64,000 nt of DNA from Callorhinus ursinus (Eukaryota; Chordata; Mammalia; Carnivora; Otariidae): assembly GCF_003265705.1 (NCBI RefSeq), contig NW_020312828.1, positions 57,031,701-57,095,700 of the forward strand, read 5' to 3'. Shown piece after piece: positions 39,035 through 52,140 of this stretch. The notes below the pieces were generated by a model. The model was not told the origin of the DNA and ran no database searches. It saw only the letters and a program-made list of their open reading frames with translations. Each line of letters starts with the position of its first letter. Position 1 is the first letter of the stretch. Position numbers and translations under genes: made by a program.

Positions 39035-40269
39035 AAAAAGGAAAAGACATTGCATCTTGCAACCCATTCCTGTTCTTCTTTTTCTCTCTTGAATACAGGA
39101 AGTGATCGAACTACGACAGTCATACTGCAACCATGAAGGGAAGGTCAAGTGATTTGCAGAGAAATTATCCCTGACGTGTTGAACTGCTAAACCGGTATCT
39201 TCAATTGCCTGCCTCTGGACTTCTTGTTATGTGATAAAAAGAAACCATCATTTTTTTTTTTTTTAAGAAGAAAGAGAAGGATGGGAATGAAGTAATGTGA
39301 TAAAATGAAGTTACTCTTGGTAATATGTCTAAATTTCTAAATATGTCAGTTTTCTCACCAAAGTAAAACAAGAGTATTAATAATTGATTTATATGGTCAT
39401 TATAAGCACTAAATAATAATAAATGTAAGTAAAACACATAGCAGAGTCCCTAACTGATGTTAGGTACAAAAAAGTTATTTTTTTATTACTCAAAAACAAT
39501 TACATTGAAGACCAGGGACCTTCAATATCAATCATTCACAGGTAAAATGTCTTGCGTGTTTCTGGGTTTTTTATTTAACTTAATTCTGTTTTTGTTTTGG
39601 TATCCTTGATGTTGGTCACCATGGCTGTTTGTGTGTATGTCTGTATGATGAAGATACTTAAATTTTATGTTGTATACTTCATATCAACGATCCAGGGCTA
39701 TATGAGTATTATTCTGTGTTGTATTGAGATAGAGAAAAAGTCAAATATTAAACATAAATGCACACCAAAAAAATCTAATAATGCTGATACAGTATTAGCT
39801 CTTTATGGGAATTAGGTTCTGGAACTATCCACACAACCTCTTTCAATCTAAGAAATAGGTATCAAGTTCCCATACACGCTGAGCTAGTCATTGGGAGAAT
39901 CCTAAATGCATTGGACTAGACATTTGCTCAAGGAGATAAACATAACATTTAATCAGGTATTTTGGAGCACTGGTGATAAATATAGAAACAACAAATAAAT
40001 GCAGTATTATTGGAGCTGATTTCTTCATACAGTTTAGGTCTCTGAGACTACTATAACAACTACTTTTCCATTATCTGTGTTTATCTTTCAGGCTCCAGGC
40101 TGTTTCCAGTGTTTTTAGGAGAGAACCCTCTTATTAATCATCTACATTTTAGTTTAAATTTGAATCGTCATCTAACTTCTTGCAAGTTATTTGCATTTTA
40201 ACTGTCCCAAATAGTAAAATGAATGACTATGCAATTTTAAAATGTTATTAAGTTGTATTTGGGATATAC

Positions 40270-40737
40270 AGTAGCCCCCCATTAGCCATGGGGAGATATT
40301 CCAAGACCCCCAGTGGATGCCTAAAACTGCAGATAGTACTAAACCTTATATATACCATGTTTTTTCTCTATTCATAATAATTATGATACAATTTAATTAA
40401 TAAATTAGGCACAGTAGATTAATAATAATAACTAATAATAAAATAGAACAATTACACTGTGATAAAAGTTATGTGAATGTGATCTCTCTCTCAAAATATC
40501 TTATTGTATTGTATTCACTCTTCTTCTTGTGACGATGTAGGTGATAAAATGCCTACATGATGAAATGATGTGAGGTGAATGATGCAGGCATTATCACACA
40601 GCATGAGGCTAGTGTACCTTCTGACAATAGGTCAGAAGGAGAATCATCTCCCCCAGAACCAAGGATGACTGCAGATAACTGCAGTCATCTGTAGATAAGT
40701 GCAGAAAACAAAATCTCAGATAAGGGGGGATTAATTG
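40270..40737. mobile_element. Tigger-like DNA transposon remnant (non-autonomous)
   Basis: Left end 'cagtagccccccattagcc' and the reverse complement of the right end ('caattaatccccccttatc') are imperfect terminal inverted repeats. The interior has 'caagacccccagtggatgc' and 'ggcacagtagattaataat'. Its length (about 470 bases) allows no transposase. A TA lies at the left edge. Confidence 0.75.
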
Positions 40738-40971
40738 TGATATTTGAAGACTGGAGATTAGAAAAAAGTCAGGTGTTTGGTTCATTCATTCAACAACATA
40801 GCATGTGCAAGATATAATATTTGGGGCGATAAAGGTTTAAAATGTTGAATAATGTATAGATTTTGTGTATGTATAAGGACAAAAAATGATTAATTACATA
40901 ATAGGAATACAAATAATTTTAACGCAAGGCAATATGTGAAAAATATGGTGTTATTTATTCAAGGTGTTTTA

Positions 40972-41152
40972 TTTTCTTTTAAAGATTTTATTTATTTGTT
41001 GGAGAGAGAGTGCAAGCAGGAGAGGGTGGGCAGAGGGAGAAGCAGACTCTATGCTGAGCAGGGAGTCAGACATGGGGCTCAATCCCAGGACCCTGGGATC
41101 ATGACCTGAGCTGAAGGCAGACACTTCACTGACTGAGCCACCCTGGCACCCC
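40972..41152 (-). mobile_element. SINEC, reverse orientation
   Basis: 'aaagattttatttatttgtt' at left, 'gagccaccctggcacccc' at right. Duplications of 14 bases with one mismatch ('ttcaagg(t/a)gtttta') at 40958-40971 and 41153-41166. Confidence 0.93.
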
Positions 41153-41181
41153 TTCAAGGAGTTTTAGAAATGAAGAGGAAG

Positions 41182-41382
41182 GAGGGTGCCTAGGTGACTC
41201 AGTCGTTGAGCATCTGCCTTCGGCTCAAGTCATGATCCCGGGGTCCTGGGATCGAGCGCCGCATCAGGCTCCCTACTCGGTGGGGAGCCTGCTTCTCCCT
41301 CTCCCACTCCCCCTGCTTGTGTTCCCTCTCTCACTGTGTCTCTCTCTGTCAAATAAATAAAATCTTAAAAAAAAGAAAAAAA
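41182..41382 (+). mobile_element. SINEC, full length, forward
   Basis: Complete element 30 bases from the previous one in the opposite direction, so their heads face each other. Duplications of about 16 bases with two mismatches at 41166-41181 and 41383-41398. Confidence 0.93.
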
Positions 41383-42076
41383 AGAAATACAGAGGAAGAA
41401 AAGCCAGAGGAAGAGATTCAGTAATTAGAATTTAGAAATTCAGAAGGAAAGAGTCTTCTATGTTTCCTATGTAGAAAGAAGGTAAGTGTAGGCATGAACA
41501 TAGAAGACTGTTTCATAGAAGTTGAATTTTATATGGTCCTTAATGAATGCAAAGGACTTTTATAGATGGAAATCAGAAAATACATTACAAAAGGACTGAG
41601 GGGCATAAGTTTGAACAAGAAAATGTTTTATAAGATGTGAGTGGAAAAGCAAACTATAGCCAGACAGTGTACAGTTTCTTGTATCTGGTCAAAGTGGAAT
41701 TGGGATTGTGTATGAATGTAGAAAATTCTATTAAGATTTTGGAGTCAAGTAACAGAGCTAAAACTAACCTGGAATCTACGAGAAGAGCAGATTCAAGAAA
41801 GGAACCTGAAATTAGCTATTGGAATAATATTTCAAGAAAAGCAAAATAAAAGGTATTAGAATTGTGACCAAAACAGAGTTGATAAATACTGGTAAAAGAT
41901 AAATGATAAAACTTGCCACTTATTTGAAGTGGGAAGTACAGAAGGAAGACTAAAGTTGAAAATGTATATATATATAAATAAAGAAAAAATATTTCCCAAA
42001 GCAACATAAGCTCCGTGAGTTAAGAGGGATTGTGGAATAAAAATGGGGCTTGATGGTCAAAATAATTTGTAATATG

Positions 42077-42268
42077 GGCACCTGGGTGGCTCAGTCGTTA
42101 AGTGTCAGCCTTCGGCTCAGGTCATGATCCCAGGGTCCTGGGATCCAGCCCTGCATCGGGCTCCCTGCTCTGCAGGGAGGCTGCTTCTCCCTCCCTGCTC
42201 CCCCTGCTTATGTTCCTGCTCTCACTCTCTCTCTCTCTCTCTGTCAAATAAATAAATAAAATCTTTAA
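42077..42268 (+). mobile_element. SINEC, full length
   Basis: 'gggcacctgggtggctcag' head, CT-rich middle, AAATAAATAAAATC tail. Duplications of 18 bases with one mismatch at 42059-42076 and 42269-42286. Confidence 0.95.
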
Positions 42269-42429
42269 AAAATAATTTGTGATATGAGTACACTCTAGAG
42301 AAAGTTAAAATGATTTATGTAGCATTTTTTAATCCTTTAATGTATTGATTTCCACCGTGAAAGTTTAAGTGGGATATACAGTACATGATTATGGGTTTAA
42401 AACTTTTATTATTTTTACTGATGGACCAA

Positions 42430-42845
42430 ATATATGGAAAATGGCCGGTCTATATATGATAACACCTCTGACCCACATGAGATGCCCACAAAGCCAGACA
42501 ACAACCTTTGAATGATCAGACTTGGTCAACAATAGCCAATTTCCCTAATTTTTGCTCCCACTTCCAACTCAGGATCAATCAGAGGAAGCCCAATATGCTG
42601 CCCAAACTAATCAGATAAGATGTTCTGCTTCTAGCTAGCCTACCTCCAGCCTTTCCATGACAATAATCTCTATTAGAGCATAACTGGAAATCCTTTCTTT
42701 CCTTCCTTCCTTCACTCTCTTTCTTTTTCACTGTAAAGATTTTCCACTCCACTGACTGCCTTTGAGTTTCTATGAAAGCAAGTGATGGTGGCTGACCCCC
42801 TTGCTGTAGCAAGCTCTGAATAGTCTGTTTTCATTTCTATGGTTT
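42430..42845 (+). repeat. possible LTR-type repeat, family not assigned
   Basis: Moderate GC, 'ggaccaaatatatggaaaatg' and 'tgtagcaagctctgaatagtc' suggest an old LTR. No coding sequence. Weak call based on general resemblance. Confidence 0.3.
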
Positions 42846-45097
42846 TTATTTATTTTCAAAACTCCAGTAAACAATTAAGTTTATATATACATCAACACCA
42901 TACATGAAAATAAATAACTGTGAAACATGATTCATAGAACAATGTATAACTCCTTAAGTGTACTAAAACCTCTGATATTTTCTGTTCCATTCTATTCTTT
43001 TCATTAAAGAAAAGACAAGAAAAAAATAAAGCTAGACCCGATTCATTAAAATTATTTAATGACCCTAATCAATATGGCCTTTTTTTTTGCAAAGCAATTG
43101 TACACTGATTTTCTAAAGTTTATTTGCCCCCAAAGTCATGTTCATGGAGCATCATTTGGATCTTGTTTCTGTAGATTACATTTGGTAAAATGTGCATACA
43201 TTTTGAGTAGGGATTACTGGAAAACTTGGGATGTAATTAGCAAATAAAGAAATCAGGATAAAGACAGTTTTTAATGACAACCATTTAGTTCAAATTAAAG
43301 CCTATCGATTTAGAAATTACAGCTCAGAGAAATAGAAAGAAAAAGTACTGAAATCAAGAAAAGAAAGAGTTTCATAACATTCTAATCTTTTTTCCTAAAG
43401 CTTCTTTAACATTTAGCCTTTCTCTTATAATTTTGTTTTTCTGTCCTATTACCTACTATTAAAGCAGGAGTATGCATTGGGCAGAGCAAATTTAATAAGG
43501 CAAAAGCCATATCAGAAACTGAAGGGGCAATGTAAATACATAATACAAATAACAAGAGGCTTAGTTCTCCCTGCTGAAAATAGAAGACTGCCCCTCACCT
43601 CCCTTTATCTTAAAGCTCTCCTTGGAAAACTTGTAATTGTCAGTTCTTTCTGTCTTTCTCAAATGTATATAAATATTTTCAAGTGCTAAATGAACCTCTT
43701 GTCAGATTCAAAACTTAGGAATGTTTTCTCAAGAATCTGTAAACCATCTCTTTGAAATATAATCATCAGGAAGATGGCACTCCTAGCTCCCTTTCTGTAG
43801 AAAGGTAAGAATCTAATTTCAGGGGACACTTCCCTCCAAGTTTCAAAACTACTTCCTGTTATAAAGATATGAGAAACTTATCTTTCCTTTGGATAAAGCC
43901 AACTGACTAACACAGATAGTTATCCCAATATCAGATCAATTCAAGATGAATTATGTGTGGTAATAATGCTGTCTAGTCCTCTTACCTGAGGACTATTTGC
44001 CATTTATCTTTAGAACATGCATGTAATGGGTTGTACCTGCTTGACTATATAAAAGGATAAAATGTCTTTCTGCCCTTGCAGTCTCTTTGGTGGATTACCT
44101 ATGATCCACATCACATCCTTATTTAATGCTTATTGAATCATAAAACAGCTTTCTTTATCTACTGCTTTTGTAAACAGGTTTTCTGGGTTGGCAGGAGATT
44201 CCATTTTTAATTTTATTTCCCCAAACAACAGCCATATACAGAAATTATATACATTTTTTTCTTAGTAGAAAGGATTTCTATTTTTAAAAGTTTTTGTTTC
44301 ATTTTTATATTAAAGTTTGGAGTTGAAAGAATTACGTGTGGGGAAGTACAAGAAAAGTCTGAGACAATACAGTGGGCTAATCACAAAGGATACAGGGCCT
44401 AAAAATCCCTTATGTCATGAGTATTTGTATATTACACATTTTAAAAATTTATTATTTCTGTCTTGGAGTGGCTAAAGTCAAGTTCTTTATGCTATGATAT
44501 AGACTGGGTAAACCATCAGTTCCCTTCTGGCCACACAATTATACTTTTTCATACATAATCTATAAAGGAGAAGAAGAAGGAGTAGGAGGGCAGGGAGTGG
44601 AAGGAATTCTATACAAATAGCTTCTTGATTTTTCCAAATGACCTTTCAATCATCACATAATTGACTAAAAAACATAGTTTGTTGAAAAAATAGAGTTTTA
44701 ATTATACAAGTTTAAATTATTCCTACCTTTAGAACTTAGATTCTCTTCTGAAATCAGCTTTTTACCTTCCCATAAACTAATCAAGAAAACATTTTAAGCC
44801 CATTTCCATAAATGGCAAACAAATATTTAAATTTTAAAATGATACAAACTTTACCTTTAGTTGGAAGTGTTCTTAAAAATCGAACATGGATTATACTTGA
44901 CTTCTCAGGAACACATCTACTATGTAAATCAATGTACATTGCAGAGGTATTATTTGCTTTATGAATTCTCACGTACATGTGGAAATTCAGTCATACATTA
45001 ACACCAAGATAAACATGGACAACCGCACTGCCCCACGTTTTCAATAACAGGTGTTTTGTACATACCTTATATGAGTATGTTAAAAATAAGACAACAT

Positions 45098-45294
45098 CTG
45101 GGGTGCCTGGATGGCTCAGTGGTTAAGCTTCCAACTCTTGGTTTTAGCTCCCATTATGATCTCATGAGTCATGGATTGAGCCCTGCACTGGGGTCTACAG
45201 TCAATGGGGAGTCTACTTGAGGATTCTCTCCTTCTGCCTCTCCCCCCATTCGTGTGCTCTCTCTTTAAAATAAATAAATAAATCTTAAAAATTT
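45098..45294 (+). mobile_element. SINEC, diverged subtype
   Basis: 'ggggtgcctggatggctcag' head, 'attgagccctgcactgggg' and AAATAAATAAATC tail. Duplications 'aagacaacat' at 45088-45097 and 45295-45304. Confidence 0.9.
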
Positions 45295-45532
45295 AAGACA
45301 ACATGTCCAACATGGAGTTGCTTATGCTAAGCCCTCCCTCACCAAACTGAGAGGTATAGTTTCTGCTCTCCCAGAAATGTAATCTTAAACCAGCCAGTCA
45401 GGAATTACCTGATCTACTCTAGTTAGGTAATATGCCTGATAAACCCCTAGAATCCCCTAAAGGAAAGTGACCTTGTCTTAACCAATCCACTCTTTTGCCT
45501 AGTATAACTTCCTTATAATTCCGACTTTCTTT

Positions 45533-47428
45533 TTTTTTTCCCTATTTTTTTTAATTTTTTTATTGTTATGTTAATCACCATATATTACATCATTAGTTTT
45601 TGATGCAGTGTTCCATGATTCATTGTTTGTTCATAACACCCAGTGCTCCATGCAGAACGTGCCCTCCTCAATACCCATCACCAGGCTAACCCATCCCCCT
45701 ACCCTCCTACCCTCTAGAACCCTCAGTTTGTTTTTCAGAGTCCATCATCTCTCATGGTTCGTCTCCCCCTCTGACATACTCCCCTTTTCTTCCTCTCCTG
45801 TTATCTTCTTCTTTTCCTTTTTTCTTAAAATATGTTGCGTTATTTGTTTCAGAAGTACAGATCTGTGATTCAACAGTCTTGCACAATTCACAGCGCTCAC
45901 CGTAGCACATACCCTCCCCAATGTCTATCACCCAGCCACCCCATCCCTCCCACCCCCAACCACTCCAGTAACACTCAGTTTGTTTCCTGAGATTAAGAAT
46001 TCCTCATATCAGTGAGGTCATGTGATACATGTCTTTCTCTGATTGACTTCTTTCACTCAGCATAACACCCTCCAGTTCCATCCACGTCGTTGCAAATGGC
46101 AAGATCTCATTCCTTTTAATGGCTGCATAATATTCCATTGTGTATATATACCACCTCTTCTTTATCCATTCATCTGTCGATGGACATCTTGGCTCTTTCC
46201 ACAGTTTGGCTATTGTGGACATTGCTGCTATAAACATTGGGGTACACATACCCCTTCGGGTCCCTACATTTGTATCTTTGTGGTAAATACCCAGTAGTGC
46301 AATTGCTGGATCGAATGGTAGCTCTAATTTCAACTGTTTGAGGAACCTCCATACTGTTTTCCAGAGGGGTTGCACCAGCTTGCATTCCCACCAACAGTGT
46401 AGGAGGGTTCCCCTTTCTCCACATCCCCGCCAACATCTGTCGTTCCCTGACTTGTTCATTTTAGCCATTCTGACGGGTGTGAGGTGGTATCTCATTGAGG
46501 TTTTGATTTGGATTTCCCTGATGCCGAGTGATGTTGAGCACTTTTTCATGTGCCTGTTGGCCATTTGGATGTCTTCTTTGGAGAAATGTCTGTTCATGTC
46601 TTCTGCCCATTTCTTGATTGGATTATTTGTTCTTTGGGTGTTGAGTTTGATAAGTTCTTTATAGATTTTGGATACTAGCCCTTTATCTGATATGTCGTTT
46701 GCAAATATTTTCTCCCATTCTGTCGGTTGTCTTTTGCTTTTGTGGACTGTTTCTTTTGCTGTGCAAAAGCTTTTTATCTTGATGAAATCCCAATAGTTCA
46801 TTTTTGCCCTGGCTTCCCGTGCCTTTGGCGATGTTTCTAGGAAGAAGTTGCTGCGGCTAAGGTCGAAAAGGTTGCTACCTGTGTTCTCCTTTAGGATTTG
46901 GATGGACTCCTGTCTCACGTTTAGGTCTTTCAACCATTTGGAGTCTATTTTTGTGTGAGGTGTAAGGAAATGGTCCAGTTTCATTCTTCTGCATGTGGCT
47001 GTCCAATTTTCCCAACACCATTTGTTGAAGAGACTGTCTTTTTGCCATTGGACATTCTTTCCTGCTTTGTCAAAAATAAGTTGACCATAGAGTTGAGGGT
47101 CCATTTCTGGGCTCTCGATTCTGTTCCATTGATCTATGCGTCTGTTTTTGTGCCAGTACCATACTGTCTTGATGATGACAGCTTTGTAATAGAGCTGGAA
47201 GTCCGGAATTGTGATGCCGCCAGCTTTGCTTTTCTTTTTCAGTATTCCTCTGGCTATTCGGGGTCTCTTCTGGTTCCATACAAATTTTAGGATTATTTGT
47301 TCCATTTCTTTGAAAAAAGTGGATGGTATTTTGATGGGGATTGCATTGAATGTGTAGATTGCTCTAGGTAGCATTGACATCTTCACAATGTTGATTCTCC
47401 CAATCCATGAGCATGGAACGTTTTTCCA
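45533..47428 (-). mobile_element. 5'-truncated L1 with open ORF2 C-terminus
   Basis: Antisense L1 3' end: T-rich tail, 3'UTR ('cataacacccagtgctcc', 'gtttgtttttcagagtcca') and the last third of ORF2. It stops abruptly at 47428. A 7-base 'tttcttt' at 45526-45532 and 47429-47435 is a possible target duplication, though the T-rich tail makes this uncertain. The frame is uninterrupted, so this is a fairly young copy. Confidence 0.88.
46004..47426 (-). CDS. L1 ORF2 C-terminal part (truncated retrotransposon protein)
   Basis: An uninterrupted frame of about 470 codons ends at the TAA-side stop at 46004-46006. It has no native start: the frame runs open into the truncation point, with '[16 protein letters not shown]' just inside it. 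It covers the part after the reverse transcriptase core ('[16 protein letters not shown]', '[19 protein letters not shown]') and the Cys-rich C-terminal motif '[18 protein letters not shown]', then '[17 protein letters not shown]'. The endonuclease and RT catalytic motifs are absent, so no active enzyme is possible. Full ORF2p is about 1,275 residues, so this is roughly the last 37%. It is a repeat remnant in an intron, antisense-free with respect to CSMD3 (same strand). Confidence 0.88.
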
Positions 47429-47552
47429 TTTCTTTGTCTATAAATTCTGTCATTTTGTACAGCTTCTTGAAGCTCCTTTCTATCTGCTAGATCAGATGCT
47501 ACCTAATTCATGAATTGTTAAAAGCTACATAGTGTTTAAAATTTACTAAGTT

Positions 47553-47578
47553 GGTAGATGAGTGGATAAAGATGTGGC

Positions 47579-47610
<32 letters not shown>

Positions 47611-48036
47611 GATTATATATATATTGGAATGGAATATTGCAATATAATATAATGGAATATTATTCATCCATAAAAATGAAATTTTGCCATTTGCAACAAC
47701 ATGGATGGAGCCACAGAATATAATGCTAAGTAAAATAAGTCAAAGAAAGACAAATACCATATGATTTCACTCATATGTGGAATTTAAGAAATAAAATAAG
47801 TGAGTAAAGATAAAAAAGAGAAAGAGACAAACCAAGAAACAGACTCTTAATAATAGAGAACAAACTGGTGGTTACCAGAGGGGAGGTGAGTGCGGGGATC
47901 AGTGAAATGGGTAATGGGGATTAAAGAGTACACTTATCATGATGAGCACTGAGTGATGTATAGAATTGCTGAACTGAAAACCTGAAACTAATATAACACT
48001 GTATGTTAATTATACTGGTGTAAAAAAAACTTAAAA
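47553..48036 (+). mobile_element. older L1 3' end (L1MA/L1MB-like)
   Basis: 'gaatattattcatccataaa', 'caacatggatggagccaca', 'cactcatatgtggaattta' and 'gttaattatactggtgtaa' are the ORF2 end and 3'UTR of older mammalian L1. Duplications of 15 bases with one mismatch ('aaatttact(a/g)agttg') at 47538-47552 and 48037-48051. Confidence 0.88.
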
Positions 48037-48690
48037 AAATTTACTGAGTTGAAATTTGTTTTTTAACAGCATCACCATTCACAGAATTTAATTAAATCTG
48101 ATGTTTGAGTCTAATATGTGTAAATATTTATAAAAGCTTAAGAAGTCATGAGAGTTACTTAAGAACAGGACAAAAAATTGTATGTAGAGTGGCAAGGTCC
48201 TTTGTGGAATTTAGTGCAAAAAAGAATGTTATAAATTATAAGGAATCTATAACTTTTTTTAACATCAATTAGAAAAAACATACTTGACTCTACTCCAAGC
48301 AGAACAGTTAATCTAATATTTTGGGGGGCACATTTAATATGCTCTTCCATTTTGCAGACTCTTATCTGAGGCAGAAGCACTCTCATTTCTTTTAATCATA
48401 ATGAAATGGAAATTTCAAGACACCAAAGGTGTGGAAAGCTTATGTATATATTTTCACTTCCTATTAAATGCAATGCCTAAATAATGCTTACATATTATGG
48501 GCTTTACTCAAATGGAAAACTTCACTGTTCACTCAGCCCTAAAATCTGAGCTTCTCTTGCATGGTCTTGTTGAGGAGAAGAGTACCCATAGATTACAGCT
48601 GAGCTGCTGAACAGAATTTCAGGGCTACAGCTTCGGCAACTATAGAGTTGGTGTAGGCAGTGTGATTTATATATCATCATCACTGTCTTT

Positions 48691-48815
48691 TATATATATA
48701 TATATTTTATATATATTTTATATATACACACACACACACATATAAAATTATGTAATTTTGTAAATATATAAATGTAAATAGTTATATTTACATACACACA
48801 CACACACATATATAA
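48691..48815. repeat. (TA)n/(CA)n microsatellite cluster
   Basis: Two TA and two CA runs within 125 bases. Confidence 0.9.
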
Positions 48816-51119
48816 TGATACACTACTCATTGTAGTATTCTAGATGATTCCTAGTTAGGACATCATGTCTGTCTGCTATGTGACTGGTGGTCTGTGAGTC
48901 TCTGTGGATTTGATATCCAAGAGGACAGAGATGAGAGAGAAAAATCATATGCAGAGGTCTGAGGGGAGAGATAAGAGAGGCAATTACTGAGAAACTTTGG
49001 TTCTTAATCCTTTGCTGGCCTTGGGAGAGATTTGAGCTCAGATAAAGAAGTTGGGGTTGGAAGGTAAAATTTGTGACTCTGGGTACAAGTCAGTGATGCT
49101 ATAGGCCTCAAATGAAAAACTTAGAAACAATTTCAAGAAAAACCTGTGCCACTCACATCCACTACCACAGATATCCTCAGGGTCTAAACTGTGAGCACAA
49201 GGTGACCAAGTATGAAAGGAAGCTTTGTCTGAAAAAGCAGGATTCTCAGTGAAATGTTATTTTGATTAAAAAACAAAGATAAGAATGCCTTGTCAATTTG
49301 GTAGGGGAAAATCAATTATAGATCAATTTGGTAAATTTAGTCTAATCCAATAATTTAAGTAATCACTTAGGTAACTCAGTTACTTTCTATTAAACAGATT
49401 TCCTTATAGTTTAAGTGTTTGATACATATAAATCTTTATCCTCCTGCTCTTCTTTGGAAGAGCTGTATAGCGACTGTGTAATGGGGTGGGTTAATGTGAC
49501 ATCAAAAAGGGAGCCCAGTAACTGTCTGATGTCCTTTGATTTTTCTGTTGCTGCTGATGTAGGGTTACTTGGACTGATGAGCTTTCAGGTAAAATTATTC
49601 TGGTCTGGGCTTTTGGAATAATTTGGGCATATAAGGGGTCTGGCCATTTGCCCTTAAGGTATTTATGCTTTTCAGTGCTTTAATCTTGGGTATCTGCTGT
49701 CTGTTAGTCTTACAGTGTTACACAACAAAACTCTTCACTAGGGCAGTAGGTAGAAGTTACTGCATATCCACATATGTCCACACTGTATGGAACAAAAACA
49801 GGGGCTGAATTTTCTCCCATGCCATATTAAAAGGAAAACTGGCTTAATTTATGGGCTGCATACTTCCCCACCCAACTCAACACTTAGGAAGCTGGTTATT
49901 AGTTTGTCCTTGAGCAACAGGTCTAGTATCTTATTTTTCCCCTAATTCTTCAGGCTGGTGCCAGTGTTTGTTGTAGGCTTTTTATCTCCTCTTCCGTATA
50001 TTCTTCTTCTCTACCATAGTGAACCTGAAGGCGGAACTTGCACCTTTAGAAAGGATGTCTCCTCTATACAATATGGAGGAAATTTTATGGTGATAGGTTT
50101 CATAGGTTGTAAAGAATTTAGAAAATTCATTTTTATCTATGACAAAGGCTGGCTTTCAAGATGATCTTCTCAACTGAACTCAAACTCACACTTGGGTAGT
50201 CAGTAGCTGACCTATTTCCTTTACTTTGAATTGCTACCTTAACAATTCTTGTTCCAGTGCCCTTGAGGTATATGGGTTTGGTGACCTAGAGTGACAGTCC
50301 TTTACACAGCAAAGCAAGAGAAAAGTATTACACAGTTAAACTTCATTTCATTTTACATATTGTCATTCAGACTTTTTGCTACTTCACCTTGAAAATTTCT
50401 ATTCATCTTTCAGACTTATCTACAGTGTCATTTCCTCAGGCAGCCTTTACTATACCATTTTTAGCAAATCCTGTTTGCTTTAAATGCTAAGAACACATAT
50501 TGAAATGACCTATTTATATGTATTTGTTCCCACTTTTCTGAAAGTTTGTAGATAAAGGAACCTTGTCTATTTCATTTTTTTCAGCCCTATTACCTAACAC
50601 AGAACCTGAGACAAAATAGGTGTTAACAAAAGTTTTTAAAGGCAAATGTACATCTATTTATAAGATTAGCATTAGTGTCAGTTTTTGTTTAAAAAAGATT
50701 TATAATTTGAATACCTTTCAATGAAGCAGAAAGCATTTCTGTCTAAATTCACTCTAAACTTGATACATTATTCAGATATCAAAATAAAATAATCAAATAA
50801 TCAGATTTAGAATCATAGTAATTACATCAAACTTGATGTGAAGGAAGATAATTTCATTGGATACCTTAAAATATATATAAATAATATATGTAGCTACCAC
50901 GGGGAAGAGAATTGGAAGTATGATTAGAAGACCAAGTAGAAGTTATATATATTTTCCAGTAAGAGATTAAAATTTAAGACAGAATGGTCAGTAATATAAC
51001 AAGGCCTCCAGAGAATGCAAAGAAATAATGAAAGTGGGTAAAAACAGTGAAAGGGTAAAAGGAAATAATAAGGTGAGGAAAGGTTTTAGAGAGCAGCCGG
51101 CTTTAACTAAATAGGTGAA

Positions 51120-51685
51120 GTAGGTACAGGGGACTAATACTCACCATCCATTCCAACCTTCATATGATATACTTTACAGGACTAAAAAGTTAAAAGAACA
51201 AATGAACCAAAGAGAGAGCCTAATTTGTCAAACTCTTTTGCAGCTAGTATTCTAGATATGGATTAGATATAGTCAATTAGGTGCATTTAGTTGAGATTTG
51301 AAAAGTGGGAGAGACATAGAAGCCATCTTTCTTGTGCTTTTGTTCATGAAGGTAAGCATGGGCTTTGGGTTTTTCTTAAGTGGAACTCCACTGTTCCGTC
51401 ATGACTTCAAGGGTACTAATCCTTGAATGGAAGACTTTGTTGATGCTGACATCAACTTCATGATTTTCCACCTTCCTGTTGTGGCTGAGATAGCACTCAT
51501 TTGGCAGTGTGCTTCTTGTCCTTGCTCTTATAGTCTCTTCGAAGACTCAATCTAGAACCTGCCCTTTTGACATTCCAGCAATTTCATTAAAAAAAAAAAA
51601 ACTATATTAAATCACTTTCTGCTTAACATGGCTAGAGAGCTTTCCTTTGCTACCAACTGAACTCTGACTAATACAACAGGTTAGG
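51120..51685. repeat. possible ancient repeat, family not assigned
   Basis: The end phrase 'gaactctgactaatacaaca' and the internal A run at about 51590-51601 suggest an old mammalian repeat. I cannot assign it. Confidence 0.3.
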
Positions 51686-51985
51686 AAAAGGTGATATTCT
51701 CTAAATTATGATTTATAAGTTATTAATGTTATCTATGGTAAAAGTATTACATAACTCACCTATAAACTAATCATTTTCCAAAAAAAATATACTATAAAGA
51801 ATTCCAGACCTATATGGATCACACATAAACACAAGGAATTATATCCATTCATATATATAGCAAGTTCTGACCTGAGATGCTGGTAGTTCACAATGTAGCT
51901 CAGTGTCTATCCAGAATGTGGTTAATTTATTCAACAAGCATTTACTAAAATTTCCTATGTGCCAAACACAGATTCTTATCAGCAA

Positions 51986-52140
51986 AAGAAGGAAGGAAGG
52001 AAGGAAGAAAGGAAGGAAGGAAGGAAGGAAGGAAGGAAGGAAGGAAGGGAGGGAGGAAGGGAGGGAAGAAGGAAGGAAGGAAACAGAGAGAGAGAGGGAG
52101 GAAGGAAGGAGAAAGAAAGGAAAGGAAGAAGAAAAAAAAA
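51986..52140. repeat. (GGAA)n microsatellite
   Basis: About 150 bases of purine-only sequence, mostly GGAA units with GGGA and GAGA variants. It produces artificial Lys-Glu-Gly-Arg open frames. Confidence 0.97.

Larger units (their letters stand above)
45301..47515 (+). mobile_element. probable LTR split by an L1
   Basis: The left part (45301-45532) has 'taagccctccctcaccaaac' and 'ccaatccactcttttgcct'; the right part (47429-47515) has 'ctgtcattttgtacagctt' and 'ctcctttctatctgctag'. They read as one LTR-like unit with a promoter-like middle, cut by the L1 at 45533-47428. The family is not assigned. Confidence 0.45.

Noticed and set aside
44781..44978. Minus-strand open frame of 65 codons with a GTAAAG donor-like site, as a possible extra CSMD3 exon
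   Set aside because: No CUB or Sushi cysteine pattern, no convincing acceptor, and composition like the surrounding intron.
46043..47290. Several plus-strand open frames of 84-111 codons
   Set aside because: They are antisense shadows of L1 ORF2.
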